A DNA stretch of 55,957 nucleotides from an uncultured Granulosicoccaceae bacterium (GTDB taxonomy: Bacteria > Pseudomonadota > Gammaproteobacteria > Granulosicoccales > Granulosicoccaceae). The DNA lies in NCBI GenBank assembly GCA_938041955.1, contig CALISD010000155.1, forward strand, positions 1 through 55,957. Reading direction: 5' to 3'. Shown in pieces: positions 1 through 8,986 of the stretch (within the stretch, counting starts at the first letter, position 1; each line of letters opens with the position of its first letter). Both the position numbers and the translations under genes were made by a program. The notes under the pieces were generated by a model that was given only the letters and a program-made list of their open reading frames with translations, searched no databases and had not been told where the DNA came from.

Positions 1-142
1 CGTAATCTTTGAAATCACCGCCCATCGCTTCTGCCTGCACTTTCGTCAGTGCCGCTGTCAACGTCGTCTTACCGTGATCAACGTGGCCTATCGTGCCTAC
101 GTTTACATGCGGTTTCGTACGTTCAAATTTTTCCTTCGCCAT
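1..142 (-). CDS. tuf: Elongation factor Tu, N-terminal part (cut by window edge)
   Basis: Reading the minus strand from the ATG at 142 gives [20 protein letters not shown] and then the P-loop GHVDHGKT, which is the GTP-binding start of EF-Tu. EF-Tu carries aminoacyl-tRNA to the ribosome as a GTP complex in the cytosol. Only the first 47 codons are inside the window. A weak AGGG Shine-Dalgarno lies about 9 bases upstream. The gene follows tRNA-Tyr, tRNA-Gly and tRNA-Thr on the same strand, the arrangement known for tufB, so it is probably co-transcribed with them. Confidence 0.97.
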   Translation of the reverse strand, partial: MAKEKFERTKPHVNVGTIGHVDHGKTTLTAALTKVQAEAMGGDFKDY

Positions 143-239
143 TACAAGTGACCCTGAATTGTTAGATTGGTCTTATGAATTCTAAATGTTAAAACTACAA
201 CTGATGAAGCATATTCAAAACAACGGCAAGCCGCTTAAC

Positions 240-314
<75 letters not shown>

Positions 315-394
315 CCTGAAAACTCAAGGGGGCTAATCTGCCTCCCGTTATTACATACTCAACCCTTCAACAACGTTCGCACGCTGGCAAAGAG

Positions 395-468
395 TGGAGC
401 GGGTGATGGGAATCGAACCCACGTTATCAGCTTGGAAGGCTGGAGTACTACCACTGTACGACACCCGC
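395..468 (-). tRNA. tRNA-Gly (anticodon TCC)
   Basis: The minus strand gives a 74-base cloverleaf with acceptor GCGGGTG/CACCCGC, T-arm GGTTCGATTCC and anticodon loop CTTCCAA (anticodon TCC). CCA is encoded at 395-397. It is the middle tRNA of the Tyr-Gly-Thr-tuf unit. Confidence 0.97.
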
Positions 469-601
469 TATGCAAACCTGCCCTATGCAAATAACACCGC
501 AAGATAACACTCTCAACTTGCTATTGCCTTACTTTTTCAACGAGTTAGCGTTGAATTTACTGCAAACTACCTTGTAGAAAAACAGCTCCGTTAGCGCAAA
601 A

Positions 602-685
602 TGGTGGAGGGAGGAGGATTCGAACCTCCGAAGCATATGCAGCAGATTTACAGTCTGCCCCCTTTGACCGCTCGGGAATCCCTCC
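602..685 (-). tRNA. tRNA-Tyr (anticodon GTA)
   Basis: An 84-base class II tRNA with the long variable arm expected for tyrosine. The acceptor is GGAGGGA/TCCCTCC, the anticodon loop CTGTAAA exposes GTA, and CCA is encoded at 602-604. It is the first gene of the tRNA-tuf unit and begins shortly after the promoter at 699-727. Confidence 0.97.
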
Positions 686-698
686 GCGCAAGAGCGGA

Positions 699-727
699 AT
701 TATGATAGTCCAGCAAGCCAGTGTCAA
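699..727 (-). promoter_or_regulatory. Sigma-70 promoter of the tRNA-tuf operon
   Basis: On the minus strand there is a perfect -35 TTGACA (722-727), a 17-base spacer and a -10 CATAAT (699-704). A GC-rich discriminator (CCGCTC..GCGC) lies before the tRNA-Tyr 5' end at 685. The near-consensus boxes with a GC-rich discriminator are typical of stringently controlled stable-RNA promoters; that control is inferred. Confidence 0.82.
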
Positions 728-866
728 CAATTTGAAGGCAACTGTTTACGGATTTCTCTTAACCAGCCAATACTACCCACCCGAAAGTGACTTTGGCGGT
801 AGTTATAGACCATATTTTGTATTTCGGGGGAATTAAGCCTTCAACGACCCGGCACACCCAGCCAGC

Positions 867-2015
867 CTAGATAAATGTCCGAAACGGATAGACAAGGTAA
901 CCGCTAAACTTTTCAATCAGCGGCCGGCTTCTCAGACGCTCAGAGGTCACGCGATACGAAGTGGCAAGATCGATTAAAAATTGCCTTGCCAGCTCATCGA
1001 GCGATTCACGGCCAGTCAAAGTAATATCCACTTCAAGATCATGATAGAGGCTGCGATGGTTCAGGTTCGTGGTACCGACAGATGCCCAATGATCAATTAG
1101 CAGGGTTTTGGCATGCAACATCTCAGGCTGATACTCATAGATCTTCACACCGTAGCGCATTAAACCAAAATAAAACATCCGACTCACACAGGAAACCAAA
1201 CCGACATCATTCTTACCTGGCAACAATAATCGAACATCACAGCCTTTTTTCGCCGCGTTAATCAACGCCGCGACGATACTCGCGCTCGGAACAAAATACG
1301 CCGTTGTTACCCACACCCGATCAACCGCATTTTCAATGCGGGCTACAATCTCAGCGTTGTGTCGCCTCCTGAGGCGGCGAGTACAGTTCACGCGCACAAG
1401 TGATCCATGGCGCAGCCCGGAAAGAAGCTTCCTGCCACGCAGTAAACCGGGAAGCGCCCCATCGAGATAACTCGATCTGCGCCAAATCACCTCAAAAGAA
1501 CTACAGAGCTCAGACACATCTGAACCACTCACACGAACAGCAGTTTCGCGCCACCTCTTGTGGAGATCGGTCACATTACATGAACCGACAAAAGCCGTGA
1601 GCTGATCCACTATGATTAATTTACGGTGATTTCTTTTGTTCAGCCGACTGGCAAAAACAAGCAATCGGCTAAGCACCGACAGATGCCGGGCGTCACCGAG
1701 CACTCTTGATTCAGAAACTCGCGAGCCAGGTAAATGCAAGACCGGGTGATAGACACGGGCGGAGATTTTGTCCCGCGCCAGCGAGCGCAGAAACGAACTA
1801 GACCAGGCGGGCGAACCAAACCCGTCAACAACAACACGAACGTCTACACCACGGCGGGCGGCACTACGCATTGCCTCAAGCAACCGCAACCCGAGGGCAT
1901 CCTGGCGAAAGATATACATTTCGACCAACACAGAACTGCGCGCTGCAAGAATCGCAGAGCAGACAGAATCAAAATGCTTCTGTGCATCAGAACAAACTTG
2001 TTCGCTTATCCACAT
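867..2015 (-). CDS. Cardiolipin synthase-like phospholipase D family protein
   Basis: This 382-residue protein has two phospholipase D HKD motifs. The first is HRKLIIVD at residues 130-137 (H130, K132, D137). The second is HAKTLLID at 301-308, followed by the usual GTTNLN. Two HKD lobes of this length with no N-terminal membrane helices fit the ClsB type, which makes cardiolipin or related phospholipids by transphosphatidylation at the inner membrane face. It stands alone between the tRNA/tuf unit and the aap operon. I cannot separate a true cardiolipin synthase from another phosphatidyltransferase by sequence alone. Confidence 0.85.
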   Translation of the reverse strand: MWISEQVCSDAQKHFDSVCSAILAARSSVLVEMYIFRQDALGLRLLEAMRSAARRGVDVRVVVDGFGSPAWSSSFLRSLARDKISARVYHPVLHLPGSRVSESRVLGDARHLSVLSRLLVFASRLNKRNHRKLIIVDQLTAFVGSCNVTDLHKRWRETAVRVSGSDVSELCSSFEVIWRRSSYLDGALPGLLRGRKLLSGLRHGSLVRVNCTRRLRRRHNAEIVARIENAVDRVWVTTAYFVPSASIVAALINAAKKGCDVRLLLPGKNDVGLVSCVSRMFYFGLMRYGVKIYEYQPEMLHAKTLLIDHWASVGTTNLNHRSLYHDLEVDITLTGRESLDELARQFLIDLATSYRVTSERLRSRPLIEKFSGYLVYPFRTFI

Positions 2016-2172
2016 ATCGCCACACCAATGAAAAGCGGCCGGACGCCACCGACCTGCATCGTGTGATTTTTATACCATCTTTAACGCAGCGAACCCATCT
2101 GTGCGAACACATACTGTGGAGCCATACGCCTTAAGTGGCAATCCGCTTTACCCAACCACCTGTTGACGGTGA

Positions 2173-2955
2173 TTAATGCGCCAATATCTGGCTCAAAAAT
2201 TCCTGTGTACGCTCTGACTGCGGGTTATTAAAGAACTCTTGAGGCTCGTTTTCTTCTATTATCTCGCCGCCATCCATAAAAATCACCCGATTGGCGACTG
2301 TTTTTGCAAAGCCCATTTCATGCGTCACGCAGAGCATGGTCATGCCATCATGTGCAAGCTCGATCATGACATCCAGCACTTCCTTAATCATTTCCGGATC
2401 AAGCGCTGAAGTTGGCTCATCAAACAGCATAATTTTTGGATTCATACACAAGCTACGCGCAATCGCTACACGCTGCTGCTGACCACCGGACAATTGACCC
2501 GGAAACTTATCAGCCTGCTCTGGAATCTTCACTCGCTCGAGATAAGCACGCGCAACATCTTCCGCTTCCGCCTTAGGCATTTTACGCACCCAGATAGGTG
2601 CAAGCGTGCAGTTTTCAAGCACAGTTAAATGCGGGAACAAGTTGAAATGCTGAAACACCATTCCCACTTCACGACGTATCTGCTCAATGTTTTTCAGGTC
2701 ACTGGTGAGCTCCACACCATCAACCCAAATCTCACCACGCTGATGCTCTTCAAGTCGATTCATGCAACGTATTAAGGTAGATTTTCCTGATCCGGAAGGA
2801 CCACATACAACAATTCTCTCTCCGGCTTTAACATTGAGATTAATGTTTTTAAGCACGTGGAACTGTCCATACCATTTGTGCATATCATTAATGCGGATCA
2901 TCTCCTGATCACTTACCTGCATTGATGCAGCACCTTGCGCTTCATGATCAGTCAT
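2173..2955 (-). CDS. aapP: Polar amino-acid ABC transporter ATP-binding protein (AapP/BztD-like)
   Basis: The ATPase of the amino-acid importer, last gene of aapJQMP. It shows Walker A GPSGSGKS (about residues 52-59), signature LSGGQQQR, Walker B IMLFDEP and the switch histidine (VTHEMG). Closest families are GlnQ and AapP. I chose the ATG at 2955 (MTDHEAQ), which has AAGGAAAG 7-8 bases upstream. An in-frame TTG at 2973 would lie within that Shine-Dalgarno. It works with the two permeases encoded just upstream and the binding protein AapJ to take up L-amino acids (glutamate/aspartate class by family). Confidence 0.93.
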   Translation of the reverse strand: MTDHEAQGAASMQVSDQEMIRINDMHKWYGQFHVLKNINLNVKAGERIVVCGPSGSGKSTLIRCMNRLEEHQRGEIWVDGVELTSDLKNIEQIRREVGMVFQHFNLFPHLTVLENCTLAPIWVRKMPKAEAEDVARAYLERVKIPEQADKFPGQLSGGQQQRVAIARSLCMNPKIMLFDEPTSALDPEMIKEVLDVMIELAHDGMTMLCVTHEMGFAKTVANRVIFMDGGEIIEENEPQEFFNNPQSERTQEFLSQILAH

Positions 2956-3015
2956 TTGTTTTCTTTCCTTCAATTTCCAATCGAGTATCAGCGATTAAGA
3001 GCGAGATATTTATTC

Positions 3016-4143
3016 TCATATGCGATGCCCGGTGTGCAGCTTGTTTTCAAGGTAAATCGAATAGCGCGACATACTAAAGCAGCAGATAAAGAAAAATATC
3101 GCGATAAATACATACACTTCAGTAGCCAGGCCTTGCCACTTGGAGTCAGACAAAGATGCTCGACCGATACCAAGCGGATCAAGCAGACCGATGATCACGA
3201 CCAGCGTAGAGTCTTTAAAAAGACCGATAAAAGTATTCACAATGCCGGGGATCGATATTTTCAATGCCTGAGGAAGTACGATCAAACGCATTGAAGCCCA
3301 ATACTTAAGCCCCATTGCATCTGCCGCTTCGTGCTGCCCCTTTGGAACCGCTTGCAATCCGCCGCGAACTACTTCCGCAATATAGGCTGCAGAAAATATC
3401 GTCACCATAATCAGCACTCGAAGCAAGAGATCGAATGTGGTACCGGGCGGCAGGAAGTAATTCAACATTGTAGACGCCACGAACAACAGCGTAATTAGTG
3501 GCACACCTCGAATAAACTCAATAAAACCGGTACAGAGCCATCGAATAAAGTGCAATTGCGACTGCCTTCCCAGCGCCAGTAGAATTCCCATTGGCAACGA
3601 AAACACAATTCCCGTCACACCGATAATCATCGTCAGCATAAAGCCGCCAAATTGATCGGTATTCACAGACTCTAAACCAAAGCCACCAAGCAACAACCAG
3701 GCAGAGACAAAAGGGAATACAAGGGAAAAACCCAGCATCAGGCGACGCTTCGGCATCTTCTCCCACAGCACAGGCAACACGGCGATCACAAGCAGCAGGA
3801 ACGTCAGGTTAACTCGCCACCTTTCTTCAATGGGATAAAATCCATAGGTGAACTGCCCGAGACGCTTATCGATAAAGCCCCAACACGCCCCTTCACCCAA
3901 TGCCCGGCATTCATCACGAGACCCCGCTTGAAAAACAGCATCAAGAAACAACCAATTGACCAGTGGCGGGATCACCAGATACAGAAAATAAAGCGTCACC
4001 AGAGTAAGCACAACATTGAATGTTGAAGAGAAAAGATTTTTCCTCAACCACAACAGGATACCTGTCTGACCAATCGGTGGCTTAAGATCCGGATGCTCTC
4101 CTGGCACATAGCTTTGTGTCGGAGCGTTTGACGTATTTGGCAT
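3016..4143 (-). CDS. aapM: General L-amino-acid ABC transporter permease AapM
   Basis: A polytopic membrane protein of 375 residues. Its C-terminal HisM-type permease domain has the EAA loop signature (EVVRGGLQAVPKGQHEAADAMG), which contacts the ATPase. The long N-terminal extension with extra membrane segments and a periplasmic Cys-containing stretch is typical of AapM/BztC. The ATG at 4143 comes one base after the aapQ stop and has GGTGGAG upstream, so I prefer it to the in-frame TTG at 4164. It pairs with AapQ to form the channel. Confidence 0.92.
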   Translation of the reverse strand: MPNTSNAPTQSYVPGEHPDLKPPIGQTGILLWLRKNLFSSTFNVVLTLVTLYFLYLVIPPLVNWLFLDAVFQAGSRDECRALGEGACWGFIDKRLGQFTYGFYPIEERWRVNLTFLLLVIAVLPVLWEKMPKRRLMLGFSLVFPFVSAWLLLGGFGLESVNTDQFGGFMLTMIIGVTGIVFSLPMGILLALGRQSQLHFIRWLCTGFIEFIRGVPLITLLFVASTMLNYFLPPGTTFDLLLRVLIMVTIFSAAYIAEVVRGGLQAVPKGQHEAADAMGLKYWASMRLIVLPQALKISIPGIVNTFIGLFKDSTLVVIIGLLDPLGIGRASLSDSKWQGLATEVYVFIAIFFFICCFSMSRYSIYLENKLHTGHRI

Positions 4144-4144
4144 G

Positions 4145-5362
4145 CTATCGCTCCACCAGCGCAATGCGCTTGTTATACCAATTCATGAAGAACGATATGG
4201 TTAGCGAGAAAAACAGATAAAGCGCGAGCACAATTATCATGCACTCCATCTCACGCCCCGTTTGGTTAAGTGATATACCCCCAATTGTCGCTACTATGTC
4301 CATGTAACCAATGGCAATCGCCAGCGAGGAATTCTTGGTGATATTCAGGTACTGGCTGGTAAGTGGCGGAATAATCACTCGCATTGCTTGCGGTATAACC
4401 ACCAGATTCATGGTGCGCTTGCGCGGCAACCCGAGTGCCATTGCAGCTTCTGACTGCCCATGGTCTACGGCTACGATCCCTGCACGAACGATCTCCGCAA
4501 TAAATGCAGCGGTGTACATGGAAAGCGCCAACCACAAAGCCATAAATTCAGGCTTGATCGCCATGCCACCCTTAAGATTAAACCTGCTTTGAGTGGGATA
4601 TTCCCAGTTGATTGGCATACCGCTTAAGAAGTAAGCAAGGATCGGCAATCCAATAATAGACGCGAGCATTACCCAAAAAACAGGTGACTGCTCTCCCGTG
4701 GATGCCTGCTTTATCCGGGCACTTCTCCGATACCAAAATGCGAATACGAGCCCAATAACAAACGCCGCCACCACCAACCAGAACAGCGGCTGAAATAACG
4801 GCTGTGGCATATAAAACCCACGGTTAGACAGAAAGAATGTTTCTTTGACCACTATCGCCTGCTTAGGGTGCGGCAGGGCATGCACCATCAGGCCGTACAT
4901 AAAAAGGATATGCACCAATACCGGCACGTTGCGAATAAACTCGATGTAGCAATAAGTAAGCTTGTTAACCAATACATTTTTCGAAAGCCGCAACACTCCA
5001 AGGATAAACCCAAGCACCGTAGCCAGAATAATTCCGCAAACGGCGATCAACAGGGTGTTAATGATACCGACGACCGCTGCACGCGCGTGCGAGCTCTGAG
5101 AGTTGTACTGGATCAGTGTCTGATTAATATCGTAGTTTGATTCCTGCTTAAGGAACCCAAATCCGAATGGCTTGCCCAGCTTCTGGAAGTTCTCAACGAC
5201 ATTGCCAGCCAAATAAACCACCACAGCACAGAAAAGCACCATGGCAATAATTTGAATTATTATGCCGCGTGATTTTTTATCGGTCCAAAGCTTCCCCGGG
5301 GAGAAACTGGATTGAGGTGGTCTAACGGGCGGCAGACCGGTCTGTTCTAACGTTTGCGCCAC
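4145..5362 (-). CDS. aapQ: General L-amino-acid ABC transporter permease AapQ
   Basis: The 405-residue partner permease. It has an N-terminal helix near residues 33-52, a large middle insertion with extra membrane segments, and a C-terminal permease domain with the EAA loop (EIVRAGIVAVDHGQSEAAMALG). Length and architecture match AapQ/BztB rather than the roughly 220-residue GlnP class. The start is a GTG at 5362 behind CAGGAT. Its stop is separated from the aapM ATG by one base, so the two are translationally coupled. It is separated from aapJ by the terminator at 5476-5504. Confidence 0.92.
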   Translation of the reverse strand: MAQTLEQTGLPPVRPPQSSFSPGKLWTDKKSRGIIIQIIAMVLFCAVVVYLAGNVVENFQKLGKPFGFGFLKQESNYDINQTLIQYNSQSSHARAAVVGIINTLLIAVCGIILATVLGFILGVLRLSKNVLVNKLTYCYIEFIRNVPVLVHILFMYGLMVHALPHPKQAIVVKETFFLSNRGFYMPQPLFQPLFWLVVAAFVIGLVFAFWYRRSARIKQASTGEQSPVFWVMLASIIGLPILAYFLSGMPINWEYPTQSRFNLKGGMAIKPEFMALWLALSMYTAAFIAEIVRAGIVAVDHGQSEAAMALGLPRKRTMNLVVIPQAMRVIIPPLTSQYLNITKNSSLAIAIGYMDIVATIGGISLNQTGREMECMIIVLALYLFFSLTISFFMNWYNKRIALVER

Positions 5363-5475
5363 AGATTGATCCTGTTGCGGGAGCGGGTTGGAAAAGCTGT
5401 ATAGCTAGCGAAATGCTGTGCGTTCTCGCGGATACACACATGAATCCGAGAGGGTCATGCAAATTAGTTTAGCTT

Positions 5476-5504
5476 AAAAAAAAGGGTGCGCTGAGCGCAC
5501 CCTT
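5476..5504 (-). terminator. Intrinsic terminator between aapJ and aapQ
   Basis: On the minus strand, downstream of the aapJ stop, the 10-bp stem AAGGGTGCGC/GCGCACCCTT with a 3-base loop is followed by eight T. It should end most transcripts after the binding protein and let only a fraction read into aapQMP, giving excess AapJ. That consequence is inferred. Confidence 0.88.
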
Positions 5505-5518
5505 ATCTTTACTAGCGC

Positions 5519-6538
5519 CTAGCGGAATGGAGGAGAGTACAGAAGTCCACCATCAGTCCACTGGGCGTTGATTCCACGATCAAGACCGATCGGAGTTTCT
5601 TTTCCGATGAATTGCTCAAAAACTTCACCGTAGTTACCGACCATTTTGATCGCCCGCCAAGCCCATGCTTTATCCAGACCGATCATTGCGCCCAAGTCAC
5701 CTTCACTACCCAATAGGCGATTAATTTCCGGGTTTTCAGTGCCAGTTGCCATCTTATCAACGTTAGCAGAAGTCACACCTAACTCTTCAGCTGTGATCAT
5801 TGCGTTCAGAGTCCACCGAATAATGTCAGCCCATTCGCTGTCACCATGACGAACCAACGGCCCAAGCGGCTCTTTTGATATGATTTCCGGCATCAAGGCA
5901 TGCGCAGAAGGATCTTCTAGCGCCGACCGCGTAGCGGCCAGACCAGAGGCATCAGTCGTGTAAACATCACAGCGCCCGGCTTCGTAGTTAGCTTGACCTT
6001 CAGAATTGGTTTCGATTGGAACAGCTTCGTACGAGATGCCGTTAGTTCGGAAAAAATCTGCAAGGTTTAGCTCAGTAGTGGTTCCTGTTTGAATACATAC
6101 AGAAGCACCATCAAGATCTTTTGCACTAGACACACCCAGCTCTGCGGGAATCAAAAAGCCCTGCCCGTCGTAGTAGTTAACGCCTACGAAATCAAGCTTA
6201 AGGTCGGTATCACGACTGAAAGTCCAGGTGGTGTTTCGAGCCAACATGTCAACTTCACCTGAAGCCAATGCGGTGAAACGGGTTTTACCGGTGGTAGTGG
6301 TGTATTTAACAGCTGAAGTATCACCAAAGATTGCAGCGGCTACTGCCTTGCAAACCGCTGGGTCAAAACCCTGCCAGTCACCCTTGTCATCTGTAAAGGC
6401 GAAACCGGGGACACCAGTGGAAATACCACACTTTACGTGGCCCGCAGCTTGTACATCAGCCAACGTGCCTGCTTGTACAGAACCACCAAACAACATCGAC
6501 GCAGCAGCGGTGGCTACAGCATATTTAACTAAATTCAT
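5519..6538 (-). CDS. aapJ: L-amino-acid ABC transporter periplasmic binding protein AapJ
   Basis: A secreted solute-binding protein of 339 residues. Its signal peptide is MNLVKYAVATAAASMLFGGS with likely cleavage after VQA23. The family start of the mature domain follows (GTLADVQAAGHVKCGI). PBPb family features include the FDPAVCKAVAAAIFGD and LARNTTWTFSRD stretches. The ATG at 6538 has GGAG 9 bases upstream, whereas the open frame reaches 34 codons further without family similarity. It captures L-amino acids in the periplasm and delivers them to AapQM. Confidence 0.95.
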   Translation of the reverse strand: MNLVKYAVATAAASMLFGGSVQAGTLADVQAAGHVKCGISTGVPGFAFTDDKGDWQGFDPAVCKAVAAAIFGDTSAVKYTTTTGKTRFTALASGEVDMLARNTTWTFSRDTDLKLDFVGVNYYDGQGFLIPAELGVSSAKDLDGASVCIQTGTTTELNLADFFRTNGISYEAVPIETNSEGQANYEAGRCDVYTTDASGLAATRSALEDPSAHALMPEIISKEPLGPLVRHGDSEWADIIRWTLNAMITAEELGVTSANVDKMATGTENPEINRLLGSEGDLGAMIGLDKAWAWRAIKMVGNYGEVFEQFIGKETPIGLDRGINAQWTDGGLLYSPPFR

Positions 6539-6850
6539 AAATTGAATCTCCATGACATTAGTCGTCCGTGACATTGATTGTCCCGCGAAAATGCGGGCTT
6601 GTTGAACGGAACCAGACCGTAACACAAGGTTGCCGTGCATCCAACCAACTCGACCCTAACTGTTAACTAAGAGCCGAATTGCCGCCATTTTGAGGAAAAA
6701 CAAGCGTTTCATTTCTGAAATTAAGGCAGTAATCACACGGCATACGTAGGCAAAACACTAATTAATTCTCATTTCGCCGTGTATACTATTTGCTCGGGTG
6801 TGAGCCCCTCCAGTATCCACTTTACCCCTACGTAACTGTCTGCTTCCGGT
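6539..6850 (+). other. Divergent intergenic region between aapJ and mrpE
   Basis: This 312-base region must hold the aapJ promoter (minus) and the mrp promoter (plus). A short hairpin, CCCGC-GAAAAT-GCGGG at 6582-6597, sits in the aapJ leader. A -10-like TATACT is at 6782-6787 on the plus strand. I see no convincing -35 for aapJ and no recognisable nitrogen-regulated (sigma-54) box. Confidence 0.5.
6759..6787 (+). promoter_or_regulatory. Possible mrp operon promoter
   Basis: A good -10 TATACT at 6782-6787 lies 64 bases before the mrpE ATG. The matching -35 region (TAATTA at 6759-6764, 17-base spacing) is poor, so this is only a candidate. Confidence 0.35.
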
Positions 6851-7324
6851 ATGTCGAGATTTTTTCCAACACTGCTCGTGTGCACCATCCTGTGGCTGCT
6901 GTGGAGCGGCATTTTCGAACCACTCATGCTGGCATTCGGTGCTGCGTCGTGCCTGCTTTCCGCCTGGATCACCTCACGCGTGAAAGTCGTAGACCCAAAC
7001 GAACGCAGACTGTTCATATTCATAAGAATGATTGGCTTTCTACCTTACATTGCCTGGGAAGTTGTTAAATCAAACATAGATGTGGCGAAACGCATCTGGC
7101 AAAAGGACATGCCTATCTCACCGACTATTATGACGGTGCCAGCCAGCCAAAAAACCGCACTGGGCCTCGTCATCCACGCGAATTCAATCACCATGACCCC
7201 CGGCACTCTTTCTATAGATGTTGGCGCTGATGAAATTGAAGTCCACGCTCTCGCGCGCGAAACGCTCGACCCGTTGCTGGACGGAGAAATGGACCGCCGC
7301 GTTAGAAAGCTGGAGGGCAAATAG
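6851..7324 (+). CDS. mrpE: Mrp-type cation/proton antiporter subunit E
   Basis: A 157-residue MrpE/MnhE family protein. It has two N-terminal hydrophobic segments, the family stretch LPYIAWEVVKSNIDVAKRIW and a C-terminal cytoplasmic part with the MTPGTLSIDV motif. It is a small structural subunit of the multi-subunit Mrp antiporter, which exchanges Na+ (or K+) for protons. It opens the operon, and its TAG overlaps the GTG of mrpF by one base. In Bacillus-type operons MrpE is fifth, so first place here is a different gene order. Confidence 0.92.
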   Translation: MSRFFPTLLVCTILWLLWSGIFEPLMLAFGAASCLLSAWITSRVKVVDPNERRLFIFIRMIGFLPYIAWEVVKSNIDVAKRIWQKDMPISPTIMTVPASQKTALGLVIHANSITMTPGTLSIDVGADEIEVHALARETLDPLLDGEMDRRVRKLEGK

Positions 7325-7641
7325 TGTTTACAGTCGCAATGATAGCAATACTCCTGACCATGGTCATGGCACTGGTCAGAAGCTTCATGGGCCCGACTCT
7401 TTATGATCGCATTCTTGCTATCAACACCGCAGGCACCGCTACCGTTCTTTTTATTGCTGTTCTTGGCTTTTTAATGGGTCGCCCGGACTTTCTTGATATC
7501 GCACTCGCCTACGCGCTGATCAACTTCATTGGCACTATTGCTGTGCTCAAGTTCTTTAAACACGGCAATCTCGGCACTGCAGACCCTGCAGATCACCAAC
7601 CACAAAGTAAAACAGCCAAAGGTGGAGAATCAACCACGTGA
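7324..7641 (+). CDS. mrpF: Mrp-type antiporter subunit F
   Basis: A small membrane protein of 105 residues with three hydrophobic helices. It carries the MrpF/MnhF signature around MGPTLYDRILAINTAGT and DFLDIALAYALINF. The GTG start at 7324 overlaps the mrpE stop, and the C-terminus overlaps mrpG by four bases (GTGA). It is part of the small-subunit module of the antiporter. The hydrophilic C-terminal tail (about 20 residues rich in Q, K, G) is unremarkable. Confidence 0.92.
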   Translation: MFTVAMIAILLTMVMALVRSFMGPTLYDRILAINTAGTATVLFIAVLGFLMGRPDFLDIALAYALINFIGTIAVLKFFKHGNLGTADPADHQPQSKTAKGGESTT

Positions 7642-7994
7642 GTATTGCGCTAGACATCGTGAGCTTCGTGCTGTTAATACTTGGCAGTTTTTTTTGCATC
7701 ACGTCAGGTGTCGGCTTGCTTCGCATGCCAGACTTTTTCACCAGAGCACATGCAGTGAGTATTCTCGATTCAATGGGCTCAGGCTTAATACTTTTTGGCT
7801 TAGCGCTGCAGGCACCTGACTACTTAATCGCACTAAAGCTAATGTTTATATTTTTCTTCCTACTTATTACAAGCCTTGCAGCCATACATGCCTTAGCGCA
7901 GGCGGTAACTTTTCTTGGTATTAACCCACGTCTTGCCAATATCATTCAACGACTGGACAAAAACACATCCGACGATAAAACAGAGGGTCTATAG
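7638..7994 (+). CDS. mrpG: Mrp-type antiporter subunit G
   Basis: A 118-residue MrpG/MnhG (PhaG) family protein with three membrane helices. It shows the family motif GVGLLRMPDFFTRAHAVS near residues 25-42. The start is a GTG inside the mrpF stop. It completes the E-F-G block that precedes the MrpA-C/B-like subunit, as in archaeal membrane-bound hydrogenase Mrp modules. Confidence 0.92.
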   Translation: MSIALDIVSFVLLILGSFFCITSGVGLLRMPDFFTRAHAVSILDSMGSGLILFGLALQAPDYLIALKLMFIFFFLLITSLAAIHALAQAVTFLGINPRLANIIQRLDKNTSDDKTEGL

Positions 7995-8023
7995 CCATCG
8001 AATTCCTGATTAACAGCGTACTG

Positions 8024-8986
8024 TTGACCATGATCGTGGCAACAGTCTTTATCATCGTAAAGCTTGATCGACTGATGACAGCAGTCATGATGATGGGCTT
8101 CTTTAGTTTATTGAGCTCTTGCATCTTCATGATACTCGATGCGGTAGACGTTGCCTTCACAGAGGCCGCAGTAGGCGCCGGTGCCTCAACCATCTTTTTT
8201 CTAGCAGCACTTGCGATCGTTGGTCGCACCAGTAAAAAGAGAAAGAAAGAAAAAACACTCATGCCACTGGCTGTTGTGATTTGCACCGGTGCGGTTTTAA
8301 TCTACGCAACCTTTGACATGCCGTACTTCGGTACTGCTGATGCCCCTATTCATCAACACGTAGCACCGCGATACCTACAGGAGTCGGGTGACGAAGTAGG
8401 CCCGCCGAATATAGTGACTTCCGTATTGGCAAGCTACCGGGGTTACGATACCTTTGGTGAAGCCGGTGTAGTATTTACAGCGTTTATCGGCGTCTTACTA
8501 TTGCTAGGAGCCGGGACTCGAAAATCAGGCTTGGAGCGGCCCGATCCACCGAACGCTAAAGTAGAATCAATGCGTCAGAAAATCGTGTTGCGTGAGGTTG
8601 CAGATCTATTAATCGCACCAGTCCTCATCTTCTCGCTCTACGTACAATGGCATGGCGACTACGGCCCAGGTGGCGGCTTTCAAGCAGGAGTAATCTTTGC
8701 CAGTGTTATTTTTCTATACGCATTAATTTACGGTATCGTACCAGCACAACAGTTATTCCCACCAAGAAAGCTGGCGTACTTTCCAGCACTGGGCTTACTC
8801 CTCTATGCAGCAGTCGGCCTGGCCAGCATGGCTATGGGTGGAAACTTTTTAGACTACAGTGTTTTAATGCCTGACCCCCATGACGGACAACACTACGGCA
8901 TTCTTATTATTGAATTGGGCATAGGCATCACTGTGGCAGCCGTTATGATAAACATCTTCTTTTCGCTATCAGAGAGATCGCTGTAA
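8024..8986 (+). CDS. Fused MrpA C-terminal (DUF4040) and MrpB antiporter subunit
   Basis: The first third matches the C-terminal helices of MrpA (DUF4040: DAVDVAFTEAAVGAGASTIF). After a periplasmic stretch, the last half is an MnhB domain (GDYGPGGGFQAGVIFA). The long NuoL-like N-terminus of MrpA is absent. The conventional start is the TTG at 8024 (or ATG at 8030), but neither has a Shine-Dalgarno. The family N-terminus and an AGAGGG site instead point to an in-frame ATC at 7997, which would add nine residues. The gene ends one base before the mrpC ATG. Confidence 0.88.
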   Translation: MTMIVATVFIIVKLDRLMTAVMMMGFFSLLSSCIFMILDAVDVAFTEAAVGAGASTIFFLAALAIVGRTSKKRKKEKTLMPLAVVICTGAVLIYATFDMPYFGTADAPIHQHVAPRYLQESGDEVGPPNIVTSVLASYRGYDTFGEAGVVFTAFIGVLLLLGAGTRKSGLERPDPPNAKVESMRQKIVLREVADLLIAPVLIFSLYVQWHGDYGPGGGFQAGVIFASVIFLYALIYGIVPAQQLFPPRKLAYFPALGLLLYAAVGLASMAMGGNFLDYSVLMPDPHDGQHYGILIIELGIGITVAAVMINIFFSLSERSL

